A stretch of 64,000 nucleotides of DNA, from contig JAUMFO010000024.1 of the NCBI GenBank assembly GCA_032119795.1, positions 1-64,000 on the forward strand. Reading direction: 5' to 3'. Below are positions 1-7,338 of the stretch, piece by piece (within the stretch, counting starts at the first letter, position 1; the number at the start of each line of letters is the position of its first letter). The notes under the pieces are model-generated. The model saw only the letters and a list, made by a program, of their open reading frames with translations. It searched no databases and was not told the origin of the DNA. The stretch comes from JAGIBJ01 sp032119795 (lineage in GTDB: Bacteria; Actinomycetota; Thermoleophilia; Solirubrobacterales; Solirubrobacteraceae). Position numbers and translations under genes: made by a program.

Positions 1-939
1 GGGGAAGAGGTGGTGCTCGATCTGGAACGAGAGGTGCCCGGTGAGCAGGTGGAAGAGCTTGCCGCCCTCCAGGTTGCAGGAGCCCGCGAGCTGGCGCCGG
101 TACCAGCCGCCGCGCGTCTCGCCCTCGTACTGCTCCTCGGTGAACGTCTCAGCGCCCTCGGGGATATGCCCGCAGAACACGATCGTGGAGACCCACAGGT
201 TGCGTGCGACGTTGGCCGTGGCGTTCGCGGCGAGCGCGCGCTTGGCTCCGCGGCGACCGGCGAGGGCCGGGAAGACGGCGTAGTCCTTGAGGGCTTGGCG
301 GCTGGCTTTGCGCAGGAGCCCAGTGATCTCGGTGCGGGCTTGTTCGCTGGACTTCTCGCCGCGGCGGACGGCGTCGAGTTCCATGTCGTAGACGGCGATG
401 GCCCATTCGAACACGCCGCCCATCAGGAAGAAGTAGGCGGGCTGGAGCAGGTAGACGGGGTGCCACGGCTGCTCGGGCTCGACGCGGAACGCCGAGTAGC
501 CCAGGTCGCGGTCGCGGCCGAGGACGTTCGTGAACGTGTGGTGCTGGAAGTTGTGGGCCTGCTTCCACGACGACGCGGTCGACACGGCATCCCACTCCCA
601 CGTCGTGGAGTGGATCTCGGGGTCGCGCATCCAGTCCCACTGCCCGTGCATCACGTTGTGCCCGAGCTCCATGTTCTCGATCACCTTGGCGAGCGTCAGT
701 AGCCCGGTGCCCAGGACGGCGGCCGGCCGGTAGCGCGAGCCCAGCAGCACGGCACGGGCGGCCATCTCCAGCTTGCGCTGGGTGGCGATCACGCGAAGGA
801 TGTAGTCGCGGTCGCTGGCGCCGAGGTCGGCTCGAACGGATGCCGCGATGGCGTCGAGTTCGGAGGCGAGGGCGGCGTCGGCGGGATCCTCAGCCTGGGC
901 CGCTCGTGTCCCGTCCAGCGGCGGGGTGGCGAGCGTCAT
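1..939 (-). CDS. Fatty acid desaturase (acyl-lipid/acyl-CoA type), 3' end cut by window edge
   Basis: A membrane di-iron desaturase that would introduce a double bond into fatty acyl chains at the inner membrane. The 313 visible residues carry all three histidine boxes: HNVMH at residues 94-98, HNFQHH at 129-134 and QIEHH ending near residue 310, the last just before the window edge. The reading frame is open to base 1, so the C-terminus is missing. ATG at 939 is preceded by TAAGGTGG, which could serve as a Shine-Dalgarno site or as a -10 box six bases from the start. Family assignment is secure from the boxes; regiospecificity cannot be read from the sequence. Confidence 0.9.
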   Translation of the reverse strand, partial: MTLATPPLDGTRAAQAEDPADAALASELDAIAASVRADLGASDRDYILRVIATQRKLEMAARAVLLGSRYRPAAVLGTGLLTLAKVIENMELGHNVMHGQWDWMRDPEIHSTTWEWDAVSTASSWKQAHNFQHHTFTNVLGRDRDLGYSAFRVEPEQPWHPVYLLQPAYFFLMGGVFEWAIAVYDMELDAVRRGEKSSEQARTEITGLLRKASRQALKDYAVFPALAGRRGAKRALAANATANVARNLWVSTIVFCGHIPEGAETFTEEQYEGETRGGWYRRQLAGSCNLEGGKLFHLLTGHLSFQIEHHLFP

Positions 940-1055
940 AGGGCCACCTTACGGATCGAGCGGCGTCTTGGCACCCGTTTTGTCTGAACAATCCAAAAAT
1001 CAGACCGTGGCCCGGACACTCGGCGCCGCCGGCCTGTGCGTCGGGTGACGCCCCG

Positions 1056-1313
1056 CTAGCGGCCTTCGCGCCGAGCAGCCTCGCGGTGCGCCTTCTCCGC
1101 CGCCTCCGTGCCGAGCCGGACGAACTTGACCCGCTGCTTCTTGCCCGCGATGGGGTCGTACGTGCCGCCGTCGTTCCACCACACCTCGCCGCTCTGCACC
1201 ATCTCGAACAGGTCGTCGAGTGCTTCCGCCGTGTCCGGGATCAACACCGAGAACCGGTCCCGGTCGCGATCAGCCATCTTGCGACGGACCTCGTCGTACG
1301 TCGTCTGCTCCAT
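1056..1313 (-). CDS. Hypothetical protein, 85 aa
   Basis: A small soluble acidic/basic protein with no family I recognise. The ATG at 1313 was chosen over a longer frame reaching 1391 because a TACGAT box lies exactly six bases upstream, matching the leaderless start pattern seen across this window. The N-terminal part is charged (MADRDRDR) and the middle has the tryptophan pair in GEVWWNDGG. It is convergent with nothing and stands alone between the desaturase and the nucleotidyltransferase. Function unknown. Confidence 0.6.
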   Translation of the reverse strand: MEQTTYDEVRRKMADRDRDRFSVLIPDTAEALDDLFEMVQSGEVWWNDGGTYDPIAGKKQRVKFVRLGTEAAEKAHREAARREGR

Positions 1314-1400
1314 GGGTCGATCGTACGGGCGAGGGCGCAAACGCGCGGATCGGGTTGGAGCGGCCCATTGGCGGGAACCCCAAGACGCCACCTGCGGCGC

Positions 1401-1838
1401 TCAGTGCCGGAGCGTGGGCACCGTCATCGCCCAAGCACCATTGAGGAGCCGACGGATCGGAACTCCTGCCAGGTCGATGCCGTCACGCTTGAGGTTGTGG
1501 ACGATCGCCGGCGTTCGAGCGCGAAGATCACCAAGCTCGGCGAAGGACAGCTCAGCAAGTTCGACGCGGTTGCCCGTCCAAGCCAGGACGCGATCCTCGA
1601 GCTGGTCGATCTGCGCGCGCCACACCGGGTCGTCCTCGGCGATCTGCGCTGGCCGGACGACCAGGATGTCGATATCGCTCTTGGTGTCTCCATCGCGACG
1701 AGCCGCCGATCCAAACAGGCTGGCGTGGTGCGGTGGGACTTCCCACGCCTCAAACAAACCCCTGATCTGGGCCAACAGCCGCGTGCGCATCTCCGCAAGC
1801 GACCGAATCGCAGGTGCGGCCAGGTGCTCGCCGTTCAA
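1401..1838 (-). CDS. MNT-type nucleotidyltransferase-domain protein, probably the remnant of an HTH-NTase
   Basis: Contains the polymerase-beta/MNT nucleotidyltransferase signature FGSAARRDGDTKSDIDILVV (GSxARRD followed by SDxDILV), the metal-binding core of minimal nucleotidyltransferases. Related actinobacterial proteins carry an N-terminal winged-helix DNA-binding region before the NTase. Here the same frame continues upstream of the TTG at 1838 and encodes RGVRLALGRLIAQGLVSARE, typical of that region, but an in-frame TAG at 1862-1860 separates the two parts and no start codon follows further upstream. A product could start at TTG 1838 or ATG 1790 and would lack the DNA-binding domain. The NTase part looks intact; whether it is expressed is unclear. 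Confidence 0.65.
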   Translation of the reverse strand: MNGEHLAAPAIRSLAEMRTRLLAQIRGLFEAWEVPPHHASLFGSAARRDGDTKSDIDILVVRPAQIAEDDPVWRAQIDQLEDRVLAWTGNRVELAELSFAELGDLRARTPAIVHNLKRDGIDLAGVPIRRLLNGAWAMTVPTLRH

Positions 1839-1859
1839 CGCGTAGACCGTGACGCGTTC

Positions 1860-1928
1860 CTATTCGCGCGCGGAGACGAGCCCTTGCGCGATGAGCCGAC
1901 CCAGCGCCAGGCGTACGCCGCGATCCGA
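1860..1928 (-). pseudogene. Winged-helix remnant upstream of the nucleotidyltransferase
   Basis: In frame with the gene at 1401-1838, this stretch translates as a helix-turn-helix C-terminal half (RGVRLALGRLIAQGLVSARE) and ends at TAG 1862-1860, after which ERVTVYALNGEHLAAPAI continues into the NTase. The first helices expected of such a domain are absent; their place is taken by the phased repeats at 1941-1993. The pattern suggests 5' truncation plus an amber codon. A sequencing error at the TAG is the alternative. Confidence 0.5.
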
Positions 1929-1940
1929 CCTGCTCGACGC

Positions 1941-1993
1941 TACTTTTATAGTCCGAAAGATACTTTTCTAGTCTTGTCGCTACTTTCGTTGCG
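1941..1993. repeat. Three direct repeats spaced exactly 20 bp (candidate operator array)
   Basis: TACTTTTATAGTC at 1941, TACTTTTCTAGTC at 1961 and the degenerate TACTTTCGTTGCG at 1981 recur with a strict 20-bp period, about two helical turns, in an AT-rich patch of otherwise GC-rich DNA. The first two contain an ACT-N5-AGT dyad. They lie upstream of the HTH-NTase remnant on the minus strand and upstream of the plus-strand gene at 2045, so they may be operators for autoregulation. Confidence 0.6.
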
Positions 1994-2044
1994 GCACCAC
2001 ACTCGCCCGGCAATACCTGCCTTCAGCTCGCACCTGACGAGCCG

Positions 2045-3478
2045 ATGTCAGGTGTGATGCAGGTTCGCCGCCACCCGGTCGTCGCCGCCCTGCGGGTCCT
2101 GGCGATCAGCGCTGCGAGCCTGGTGGTCGTCAGCCTCGTGTACTCACGCGCCTTGGACCTCCTCGTCCACGGGAGCTGGGCCGACCGCAACAGCGACATC
2201 TCCAGCGCGCTGGTAACGCTGATGAGCTTGTTGTTCTTCTTCTCGCCGGCCATCGCGGGCATGGGCCTGTGGCGACGGGCCGAGCGGCGTCACCGAAGGT
2301 TCGATCGCGTCTTCGCCGAAGTCGCGGGGGCGACCTCGGATGGCCGCGCGCCGATCTGCCCCCGCTGCGACCGCGCACCGCAAAACACGACCGGATGGTG
2401 CCGCGCCTGCCACGACCGCCTGATGGACTGCGCCGTAGCTCCGGTCGATTCGGTGAACGAATTCGTCCACGGCATCGCCACGGGCGACGTGAAGCGCGCC
2501 CGCTCAGCGCTCGCACCCAGACTCGTGGCATCGGGCCTAGCCGGTCCATCCCGCAGCACCGGGCGCCGCCGGTTCGCCAGGCGCCTCGCGCGGCTGGGTC
2601 GGTCGATCAACGGAGGCCGGCTCGTCGTCGAGGCGCAGCTGACCGATCCAGACGAACCCGCGGTGGCCTGGACCCGCACCCGCATGCTCTTTAACTGGCG
2701 GTGGGCCGGTGGCAAGGTCGAAGTCGCGACGGTCTCCCGCTTCGTGACCGGGCCGGACGGCATCAGAGAGCTGCGTACCGAGGCGGTCCCGCCCACGGCG
2801 AGCGCGGCCGGACGCGCCCATCGTCCGCTGCAGACGTCGGCGGGGATGCTGGCGGTCCTCGGTGTCTCCGCAGCGGTAGGCGCAGCGCTCGCGGCAGCCG
2901 ACCTGTCACCCAGTCTCTCGCGGGCAATGATCCCGCTGTTGACGCTCGCCGCCTTCGTCGCGTTCCTCGCGGTGCAGGTCAGGCTTGCAGTGCGGCCGCC
3001 CGGCGCGGACCGACCGCCCGAATCGTGCCCACGGTGCCGCCGACGCGACCGCGGCGCGAGCGGCTGGTGCGCCGTCTGCCACGCCGAACTCGCCGACGCA
3101 TCGCTGCCACCCCACATGACCCTGACCGGCTTCCTCGACGACATCGAGACGCAGGACTGGCGCGCCGCGGCCACTCGCTTCGCGGCAAAGGTCACGGTCG
3201 TCAACGCGCGCGGTCGATCAAACACGGCCCGAGCGCAGTCGGTTGTATGGGGGCTGCGAGCGGTCGGGCTCTTCGTCAAGCGCGGGCACTCCGAAGTCGA
3301 GTTTGCCGCTGCCGACCCCGTCGAACCCGCCGTGCACTGGGCACGAGTCCGATCGACGGGCTACTGGCGGCTACTCGGCAGCCCACTCGTCGCCACGTAC
3401 GTGGTGCGGTGCGAGGTCGATCCGAGCGGCCTCATCGACCACTACTCCACGGCTTCTGCGCTTCCGCTGTCGGCCTGA
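2045..3478 (+). CDS. Membrane protein with duplicated zinc-ribbon modules, 477 aa
   Basis: Unrecognised protein with a clear internal duplication. Each half has two hydrophobic segments (about 17-39 and 52-74; 266-284 and 294-314), then a CxxC-x10-CxxC zinc-ribbon-like motif (C105/C108/C119/C122 and C328/C331/C342/C345, both ending GWC..CH), then a soluble domain of about 110 residues with shared landmarks such as DPDEPAVAW and DPVEPAVHW. The repeat points to a tandem gene-fusion origin and perhaps a pseudo-dimer. ATG 2045 is used; M5 at 2057 is possible. The gene is transcribed away from the nucleotidyltransferase remnant. No function can be assigned. Confidence 0.75.
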   Translation: MSGVMQVRRHPVVAALRVLAISAASLVVVSLVYSRALDLLVHGSWADRNSDISSALVTLMSLLFFFSPAIAGMGLWRRAERRHRRFDRVFAEVAGATSDGRAPICPRCDRAPQNTTGWCRACHDRLMDCAVAPVDSVNEFVHGIATGDVKRARSALAPRLVASGLAGPSRSTGRRRFARRLARLGRSINGGRLVVEAQLTDPDEPAVAWTRTRMLFNWRWAGGKVEVATVSRFVTGPDGIRELRTEAVPPTASAAGRAHRPLQTSAGMLAVLGVSAAVGAALAAADLSPSLSRAMIPLLTLAAFVAFLAVQVRLAVRPPGADRPPESCPRCRRRDRGASGWCAVCHAELADASLPPHMTLTGFLDDIETQDWRAAATRFAAKVTVVNARGRSNTARAQSVVWGLRAVGLFVKRGHSEVEFAAADPVEPAVHWARVRSTGYWRLLGSPLVATYVVRCEVDPSGLIDHYSTASALPLSA

Positions 3479-3578
3479 CGGCCCGCTCAGTGGGACTGCG
3501 TGCCCCACGACGTTGACGGAACTCTTGGTCGCCTCGCCTTCGTCCCCGGCGACACACTTGAACGCGAACTGGGCGCGG

Positions 3579-3605
3579 CAGAGGCCCTGCGCCGCAGGGC
3601 CTCTG
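3579..3605 (-). terminator. Hairpin downstream of tRNA-Val
   Basis: A perfect 12-bp stem (CAGAGGCCCTGC and its complement) with a 3-base loop lies just past the 3' end of the tRNA-Val gene on the minus strand and about 100 bp past the stop of the gene ending at 3478. No U-run follows, as is common in high-GC actinobacteria. It could serve both strands. Confidence 0.6.
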
Positions 3606-3611
3606 GTGTGA

Positions 3612-3683
3612 TGGGCGCGGCGGGTTTCGAACCTGCGACCTCTCGCGTGTGAAGCGAGCGCTCTCCCACTGAGCTACGCGCCC
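3612..3683 (-). tRNA. tRNA-Val (anticodon CAC)
   Basis: Cloverleaf on the minus strand: acceptor GGGCGCG paired with CGCGCCC, D-arm GCTC/GAGC, anticodon stem CTCGC/GCGAG with loop TTCACAC (anticodon CAC, reading GUG valine codons), T-loop TTCGAAA. 3612 supplies an A discriminator; CCA is not encoded. One A-C mismatch is seen in the T stem. Confidence 0.93.
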
Positions 3684-3736
3684 TCGGGCCGGTGCGCGAG
3701 CCCGCTGAGCGGGCGGCACCGGTGAGGTGGAGCGCC

Positions 3737-4120
3737 ATGGTATCGCGGGCCCGCCGCGCGCGTCACGATGGTGCCGTGACGCCGCCCGCGCCCCGCCGCC
3801 CCAAGCCGCCGCACGCCACCACACCTCGGCGGGCCGACACGCTCCCCGCGGCCGACTGGTACTCGGTGCGGCGGGCCGTCAACAGCAAGCCGTCGACGTA
3901 CACCTGCCCGTTCTGCCGGCAGCGGCTCCTGGCACTAACGGAACACGTGCTCGTCGCACCCGAGGGAGACACCACGCGCCGCCGACACGCCCACACGCAG
4001 TGCACGCTGAAGGCCCGGGCCGCCGGGTCGCTGCCGTCGCAAGAGGAGTGGAAGGCGACCCAGCCCAAGCCGCCCGGGCTCCTCGCGCGGCTCCGAGCCC
4101 GCCGGGCTACGGGCGACTGA
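3737..4120 (+). CDS. Hypothetical zinc-binding protein, about 127 aa
   Basis: A small basic, proline-rich protein with a central TCPFC motif and a later HAHTQC segment, together a plausible single zinc site (C-x2-C ... H-x-H-x2-C). The C-terminus is Lys/Arg/Pro-rich. The ATG at 3737 has GAGGTGG eight bases upstream; GTG at 3776, with CACGAT six bases before it, is an alternative that would remove 13 residues. It ends 15 bp before the aat-like gene and is probably co-oriented rather than functionally tied to it. I do not recognise a named family. Confidence 0.6.
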   Translation: MVSRARRARHDGAVTPPAPRRPKPPHATTPRRADTLPAADWYSVRRAVNSKPSTYTCPFCRQRLLALTEHVLVAPEGDTTRRRHAHTQCTLKARAAGSLPSQEEWKATQPKPPGLLARLRARRATGD

Positions 4121-4135
4121 TCTAGATTCCGGCGT

Positions 4136-4723
4136 GTGCTCCACGACGTCGAGGAGGCGGTCTACCGCTACGCCGCAGGCGCGTTCCCGATGGACGACGA
4201 GGATGCCGCCGAGATCCCGTGGTACACGGCGCCGGAGCGGGCCCTGTTTGAACTCGGTGACGCGTCCCGGGCGGGCGTGCGCCGCAAAGTCCGCCGCGAC
4301 GCCCGCGCCTGCGAGGACTTTGAGCTGGCCGTCGACCGCGACTACGAGGCCGTCCTCACGCTCTGCGCCACCCCGCCACCAGGAGAAGGCGTCTGGATCA
4401 CGCCCCGGCTCGCCGCGCTCTACCGGCGCCTGCACGCCGCCGGCTACGCCCACAGCTTTGAACTCTGGACGCCAGACGGCGAGCTGGCCGCCGGGATCCT
4501 CGGCGTGGTGCTGGGCCGGGCAGCAATGCTGGAGTCGATGCGCAAGACGATGCCGTCGGCCGGCAACGCCCTGCTGATCCGCACCCTCGACCACCTGCAC
4601 GACCTGGGCTTTGACCTCTGCGACATCCAGCTCCCAACGGAGCACACGGAGCGCCTGGGCTGCGTCCTCACCTCGCAGGACGACTACGAGGCCCGCCTGG
4701 CCTCGGCGCTGCGCCCACGCTGA
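4136..4723 (+). CDS. aat: Leucyl/phenylalanyl-tRNA--protein transferase family (Aat)
   Basis: Transfers Leu or Phe from aminoacyl-tRNA to N-terminal Arg/Lys of proteins, creating an N-degron for ClpS/ClpAP in the cytoplasm. The family core is visible: YAAGAFPM near the N-terminus followed by WYTAPER, then EGVWITPRLAALYRRLHAAG and SFELWTPDGELA leading to the GNAT-like fold, LGRAAMLESM and the C-terminal DIQLPTEHTERLG. At 195 aa it is shorter than E. coli Aat (about 234 aa). Start GTG 4136 lies seven bases after TAGATT, suggesting a leaderless mRNA. The usual neighbours clpA and clpS are not in the window. Confidence 0.8.
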   Translation: MLHDVEEAVYRYAAGAFPMDDEDAAEIPWYTAPERALFELGDASRAGVRRKVRRDARACEDFELAVDRDYEAVLTLCATPPPGEGVWITPRLAALYRRLHAAGYAHSFELWTPDGELAAGILGVVLGRAAMLESMRKTMPSAGNALLIRTLDHLHDLGFDLCDIQLPTEHTERLGCVLTSQDDYEARLASALRPR

Positions 4724-4770
4724 CCGACCACCTGCCGACCCCCGGCGCGTCGTGTGATGGGATAGCCGCA

Positions 4771-5304
4771 GTGCGCGCACCGATCGAGCCAGGGAACCCC
4801 GGCTGGGACCCAGATGCGGCAGCGGATCGCGGCGCCAAAGTCGGCGCGGCGCTCCGCGGAGCCGGCTTCGTGATCATCGTGATCGCGTTCCTGGTGGTCT
4901 CCCAGACGTTCGTCAGCTCGGACGACACCGATCCCACCACGCCGACCAGCCCGCCCGGGCCCGCCACGGTCTACGTCGCCACCGAACTGAAGCCGGTCGT
5001 CGACGCCGCTGAGTCGACGGCGATCGCGAAGTACGGAGACTCTTCGGCGCTGCGACAGCAGGTCGACTCCGGCGCCCAGGCCGATGCGTTCGTCGGCGCC
5101 CGCGCCGACGCGCAGGCGCTCGCCTCAGCTGGGCGGTGTGGCGAGCCGAAGCCGATCACCACCGGGCCGACCGAGCTGGCCGGCTGCGTCGTAATCCGCG
5201 ACGGCGACCGATCCGACGCCGCGGGGCAGTTCCTCAAGGACATCAGCGGGATCAAAAGCCGCGCCGCGCTCCTCGACGCCGGCTACGAACTCCCGCCGCG
5301 GTAG
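4771..5304 (+). CDS. Membrane-anchored, ModA-like substrate-binding domain protein (short)
   Basis: One N-terminal transmembrane segment (about residues 30-47) precedes a periplasmic-type domain resembling the ends of molybdate/anion-binding proteins: VYVATELKPVVDA resembles the first strand and helix, ADAFVGARADAQAL the DVFASAD segment, and AAGQFLKDISGIKSRAALLDAGYELP the C-terminal helix. At 177 aa it is roughly two-thirds of a normal ModA, so the ligand cleft may be incomplete. No permease or ATPase genes adjoin it. Start GTG 4771. Ligand and function are unknown. Confidence 0.6.
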   Translation: MRAPIEPGNPGWDPDAAADRGAKVGAALRGAGFVIIVIAFLVVSQTFVSSDDTDPTTPTSPPGPATVYVATELKPVVDAAESTAIAKYGDSSALRQQVDSGAQADAFVGARADAQALASAGRCGEPKPITTGPTELAGCVVIRDGDRSDAAGQFLKDISGIKSRAALLDAGYELPPR

Positions 5305-5318
5305 TCGCGGAGCAACGA

Positions 5319-5348
5319 GCCAGCGGTGGCGAGCCAGCAACCGCTGGC
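5319..5348. terminator. Convergent-gene hairpin
   Basis: Nine-base arms GCCAGCGGT (5319-5327) and ACCGCTGGC (5340-5348) form a stem-loop between the plus gene ending at 5304 and the minus gene ending at 5387. An alternative overlapping stem GCGGTGGCG/CGCCACCGC is possible. Likely a bidirectional terminator. Confidence 0.55.
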
Positions 5349-5386
5349 CCGCCACCGCGCTCGACTCTCCCCCGAGCCTTCGATCG

Positions 5387-5986
5387 TTAGATCGCGCAGA
5401 GCGAGACGACCTTCTGCACGCCGCCGCGCTGGCGCGTCGTGCGGACCTTGCAAGGGTCGAAGCCGTTGGTGGCCAGCACGCCGCGGACGACGCCCAGCTG
5501 TGCCGAAGAAAGCGCCGGCGTGCGCGACAGAACGAAGGCGGACGTGCGCTGGGGATCGCCGACGACCGCCCAGTCGTAGGCCTCGCCGAGGCCGATCACG
5601 ACGTAGTTAGGCTCGGTGCCGGCGTAGGACCAACCCCCACCGAGCGCCTGTACGAACGTGACCTGCAGCTGCGCGTTGGTCACCGGATCGAGAACGCGCG
5701 CGCGGCCGCGCGTCGTGATGTTCGCGCCGAACGGCCCGACGCAGCGGTTGCTCACGCGGACGGTGCCGTCGTCGTTGAGGGAGTAGTTGGCCACGGTGTC
5801 GCTGACGCAGAACGCCTCAAACCACTGCGGCAGAGACGCGATCTGGCGCCACTCACCGGTGTAACGCTGCGCGTCGAGCGAGGGAACCGGCGTGACGGGA
5901 CCAGCAGAGGCGGGCGCAGCGGCGGCGCCGAACCCTGCAGCGATCGCGAAGGCAGACAATAGAGCGGGGAAACGACGTGCGGACAT
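5387..5986 (-). CDS. Secreted lipocalin family protein (Blc-like)
   Basis: Beta-barrel lipocalin, a carrier or sensor of small hydrophobic molecules or fatty acids. A signal peptide is clear (MSARRFPALL, Ala-rich core, cleavage near ASA-GPV). The lipocalin first-strand motif appears as YTGEWRQIASLPQWFE, close to the GxWY-x-IA pattern of Blc, followed by NDDGTVRVSNRC and the second conserved stretch AYDWAVVGDPQRTSAFVLSRTP. Four cysteines after cleavage could form disulfides. The signal has no lipobox, so the protein is probably soluble rather than lipidated. Divergent from the HMG-CoA reductase gene with a 106-bp gap. Confidence 0.85.
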   Translation of the reverse strand: MSARRFPALLSAFAIAAGFGAAAAPASAGPVTPVPSLDAQRYTGEWRQIASLPQWFEAFCVSDTVANYSLNDDGTVRVSNRCVGPFGANITTRGRARVLDPVTNAQLQVTFVQALGGGWSYAGTEPNYVVIGLGEAYDWAVVGDPQRTSAFVLSRTPALSSAQLGVVRGVLATNGFDPCKVRTTRQRGGVQKVVSLCAI

Positions 5987-6092
5987 GCACGCCCTACGCG
6001 GCGACGCGCGCGATCGGATGAGCGCCGGCGAGAAGCACGCTCACTTCCGGTGAACGCGCGCTCAGTCGCCGACGCGCGAGACTGCCCAGGCC

Positions 6093-7265
6093 ATGAGCAG
6101 TCCGAAGATCCCGCGCTCCTCCGACGACCACACCGCCGAGGCGGCCGCCGCCCGCCGCGAGTTCGTCCGCGCGCAGACGGGTGCAAGCCTCGAGCACGTC
6201 GGCAACTTCAGCGTCGACCCCGCCTCGCTGCCCGGCAACGTGGAGCACTTCACCGGCGTCGCGCAGGTGCCGATCGGCATCGCCGGGCCGCTGCTCGTCG
6301 ACGGCGAGCACGCCAAAGGCGAGTTCTACGTGCCGATGGCGACGACCGAAGGAACCCTGGTCGCGTCCTACAACCGCGGGATGAAGCTCCTCAAGCTCGC
6401 GGGCGGCGTGAAGACGACGGTCGTGAAGGAGTCGATGCAGCGCGCACCCGTCTTCATGTTCGAGTCGGCCCGTGAGGCACGCGACTTCAGCCACTGGCTC
6501 AAAGCGACGGAGCCAGCGATCAAGGCCGCCGCCGAGACAACGACCTCCACGGGCAAGCTCGTCGAGATCGAGGCCTACCTGGCTGGGCGCTTCTGCTTCA
6601 CGCGCTTTGACTACACGACGGGCGACGCCGCCGGCCAGAACATGACCGGCAAGGCGACGTGGGCTGCCGCGGAGTGGATCAAGGCCAACTACACAGCGGC
6701 GACGCTCGACTACACGCTCGAGGCCAACCTCGCGACCGACAAGAAGCACTCCCAGATCAACAACCTCCACACGCGCGGGCGTCGCGTGATCGCTGAGGCG
6801 CTCATCCCCGACGCAGCCCTGCGCGAGGTGATGAAGACCACGAGCGCCGCGCTCTACCGTCGCCGCCAGATCTCCGGCCAGATCGGCAGCTGGCTCTCCG
6901 GGTCGGTCAACAACGGCGCGCACTCGGCCAACGGCATCGCGGCGATGTTCATCGCAACCGGCCAGGACGCCGCGAACGTGGCCGAGTCGCACGCCGCCCA
7001 CGCCTACGTGGAGCTGCGCGAGAACGGCGACTACTACTACTCGATCACCATGCCGTCGATCATCTGCGCCACCTACGGCGGCGGGACCGGCCTCGCCACC
7101 CAGCGCGAGTGCCTGGAGATGATGGACTGCTACGGCGCCGGCAAGGTGCTCAAGCTCTGCGAGATCATCGGCGCGACGGTCGTCGCCGGCGAGCTCTCCC
7201 TCGGCTCGGCGATCGTCGCCGACGAGTGGGTCAGCGCCCACGACGCCTTCGGGCGCAACCGGTAG
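6093..7265 (+). CDS. Hydroxymethylglutaryl-CoA reductase, class I type
   Basis: Reduces HMG-CoA to mevalonate with two NAD(P)H, the committed step of the mevalonate route. All catalytic positions are present: E86 in PMATTEGTLVAS (the TTEG spelling marks class I; class II enzymes have a different segment), K217/K218 after D216 in DKKHSQIN, D292 in IATGQDAAN, and H383 near the C-terminus in SAHDAFGRNR. The cofactor segment GDAAGQNM and GGGTGLATQ are also visible. There is no membrane domain, as in other prokaryotic forms. No other mevalonate gene is nearby. Start ATG 6093; earlier frame has no better start. Confidence 0.92.
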   Translation: MSSPKIPRSSDDHTAEAAAARREFVRAQTGASLEHVGNFSVDPASLPGNVEHFTGVAQVPIGIAGPLLVDGEHAKGEFYVPMATTEGTLVASYNRGMKLLKLAGGVKTTVVKESMQRAPVFMFESAREARDFSHWLKATEPAIKAAAETTTSTGKLVEIEAYLAGRFCFTRFDYTTGDAAGQNMTGKATWAAAEWIKANYTAATLDYTLEANLATDKKHSQINNLHTRGRRVIAEALIPDAALREVMKTTSAALYRRRQISGQIGSWLSGSVNNGAHSANGIAAMFIATGQDAANVAESHAAHAYVELRENGDYYYSITMPSIICATYGGGTGLATQRECLEMMDCYGAGKVLKLCEIIGATVVAGELSLGSAIVADEWVSAHDAFGRNR

Positions 7266-7273
7266 GACGACCG

Positions 7274-7332
7274 GCGGGCACTTGGTCTCTCAAAGCGCCT
7301 TAGCAAGGCCGTTTCAGAGACCAAGTGCCCGC
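7274..7332. terminator. Long bidirectional hairpin between convergent genes
   Basis: Arms of 28 bases (7274-7301 and 7305-7332) pair with two mismatches around a 3-base loop; the outer 17 pairs are perfect. It sits between the stop at 7265 (plus) and the stop at 7339 (minus), so it fits a shared terminator for both genes. Confidence 0.75.
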
Positions 7333-7338
7333 TGGCCG

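Noticed and set aside
2290..3279. A 329-codon minus-strand open frame
   Set aside because: Antisense to the duplicated zinc-ribbon gene, whose frame shows conserved paired motifs; the antisense translation shows no domain.
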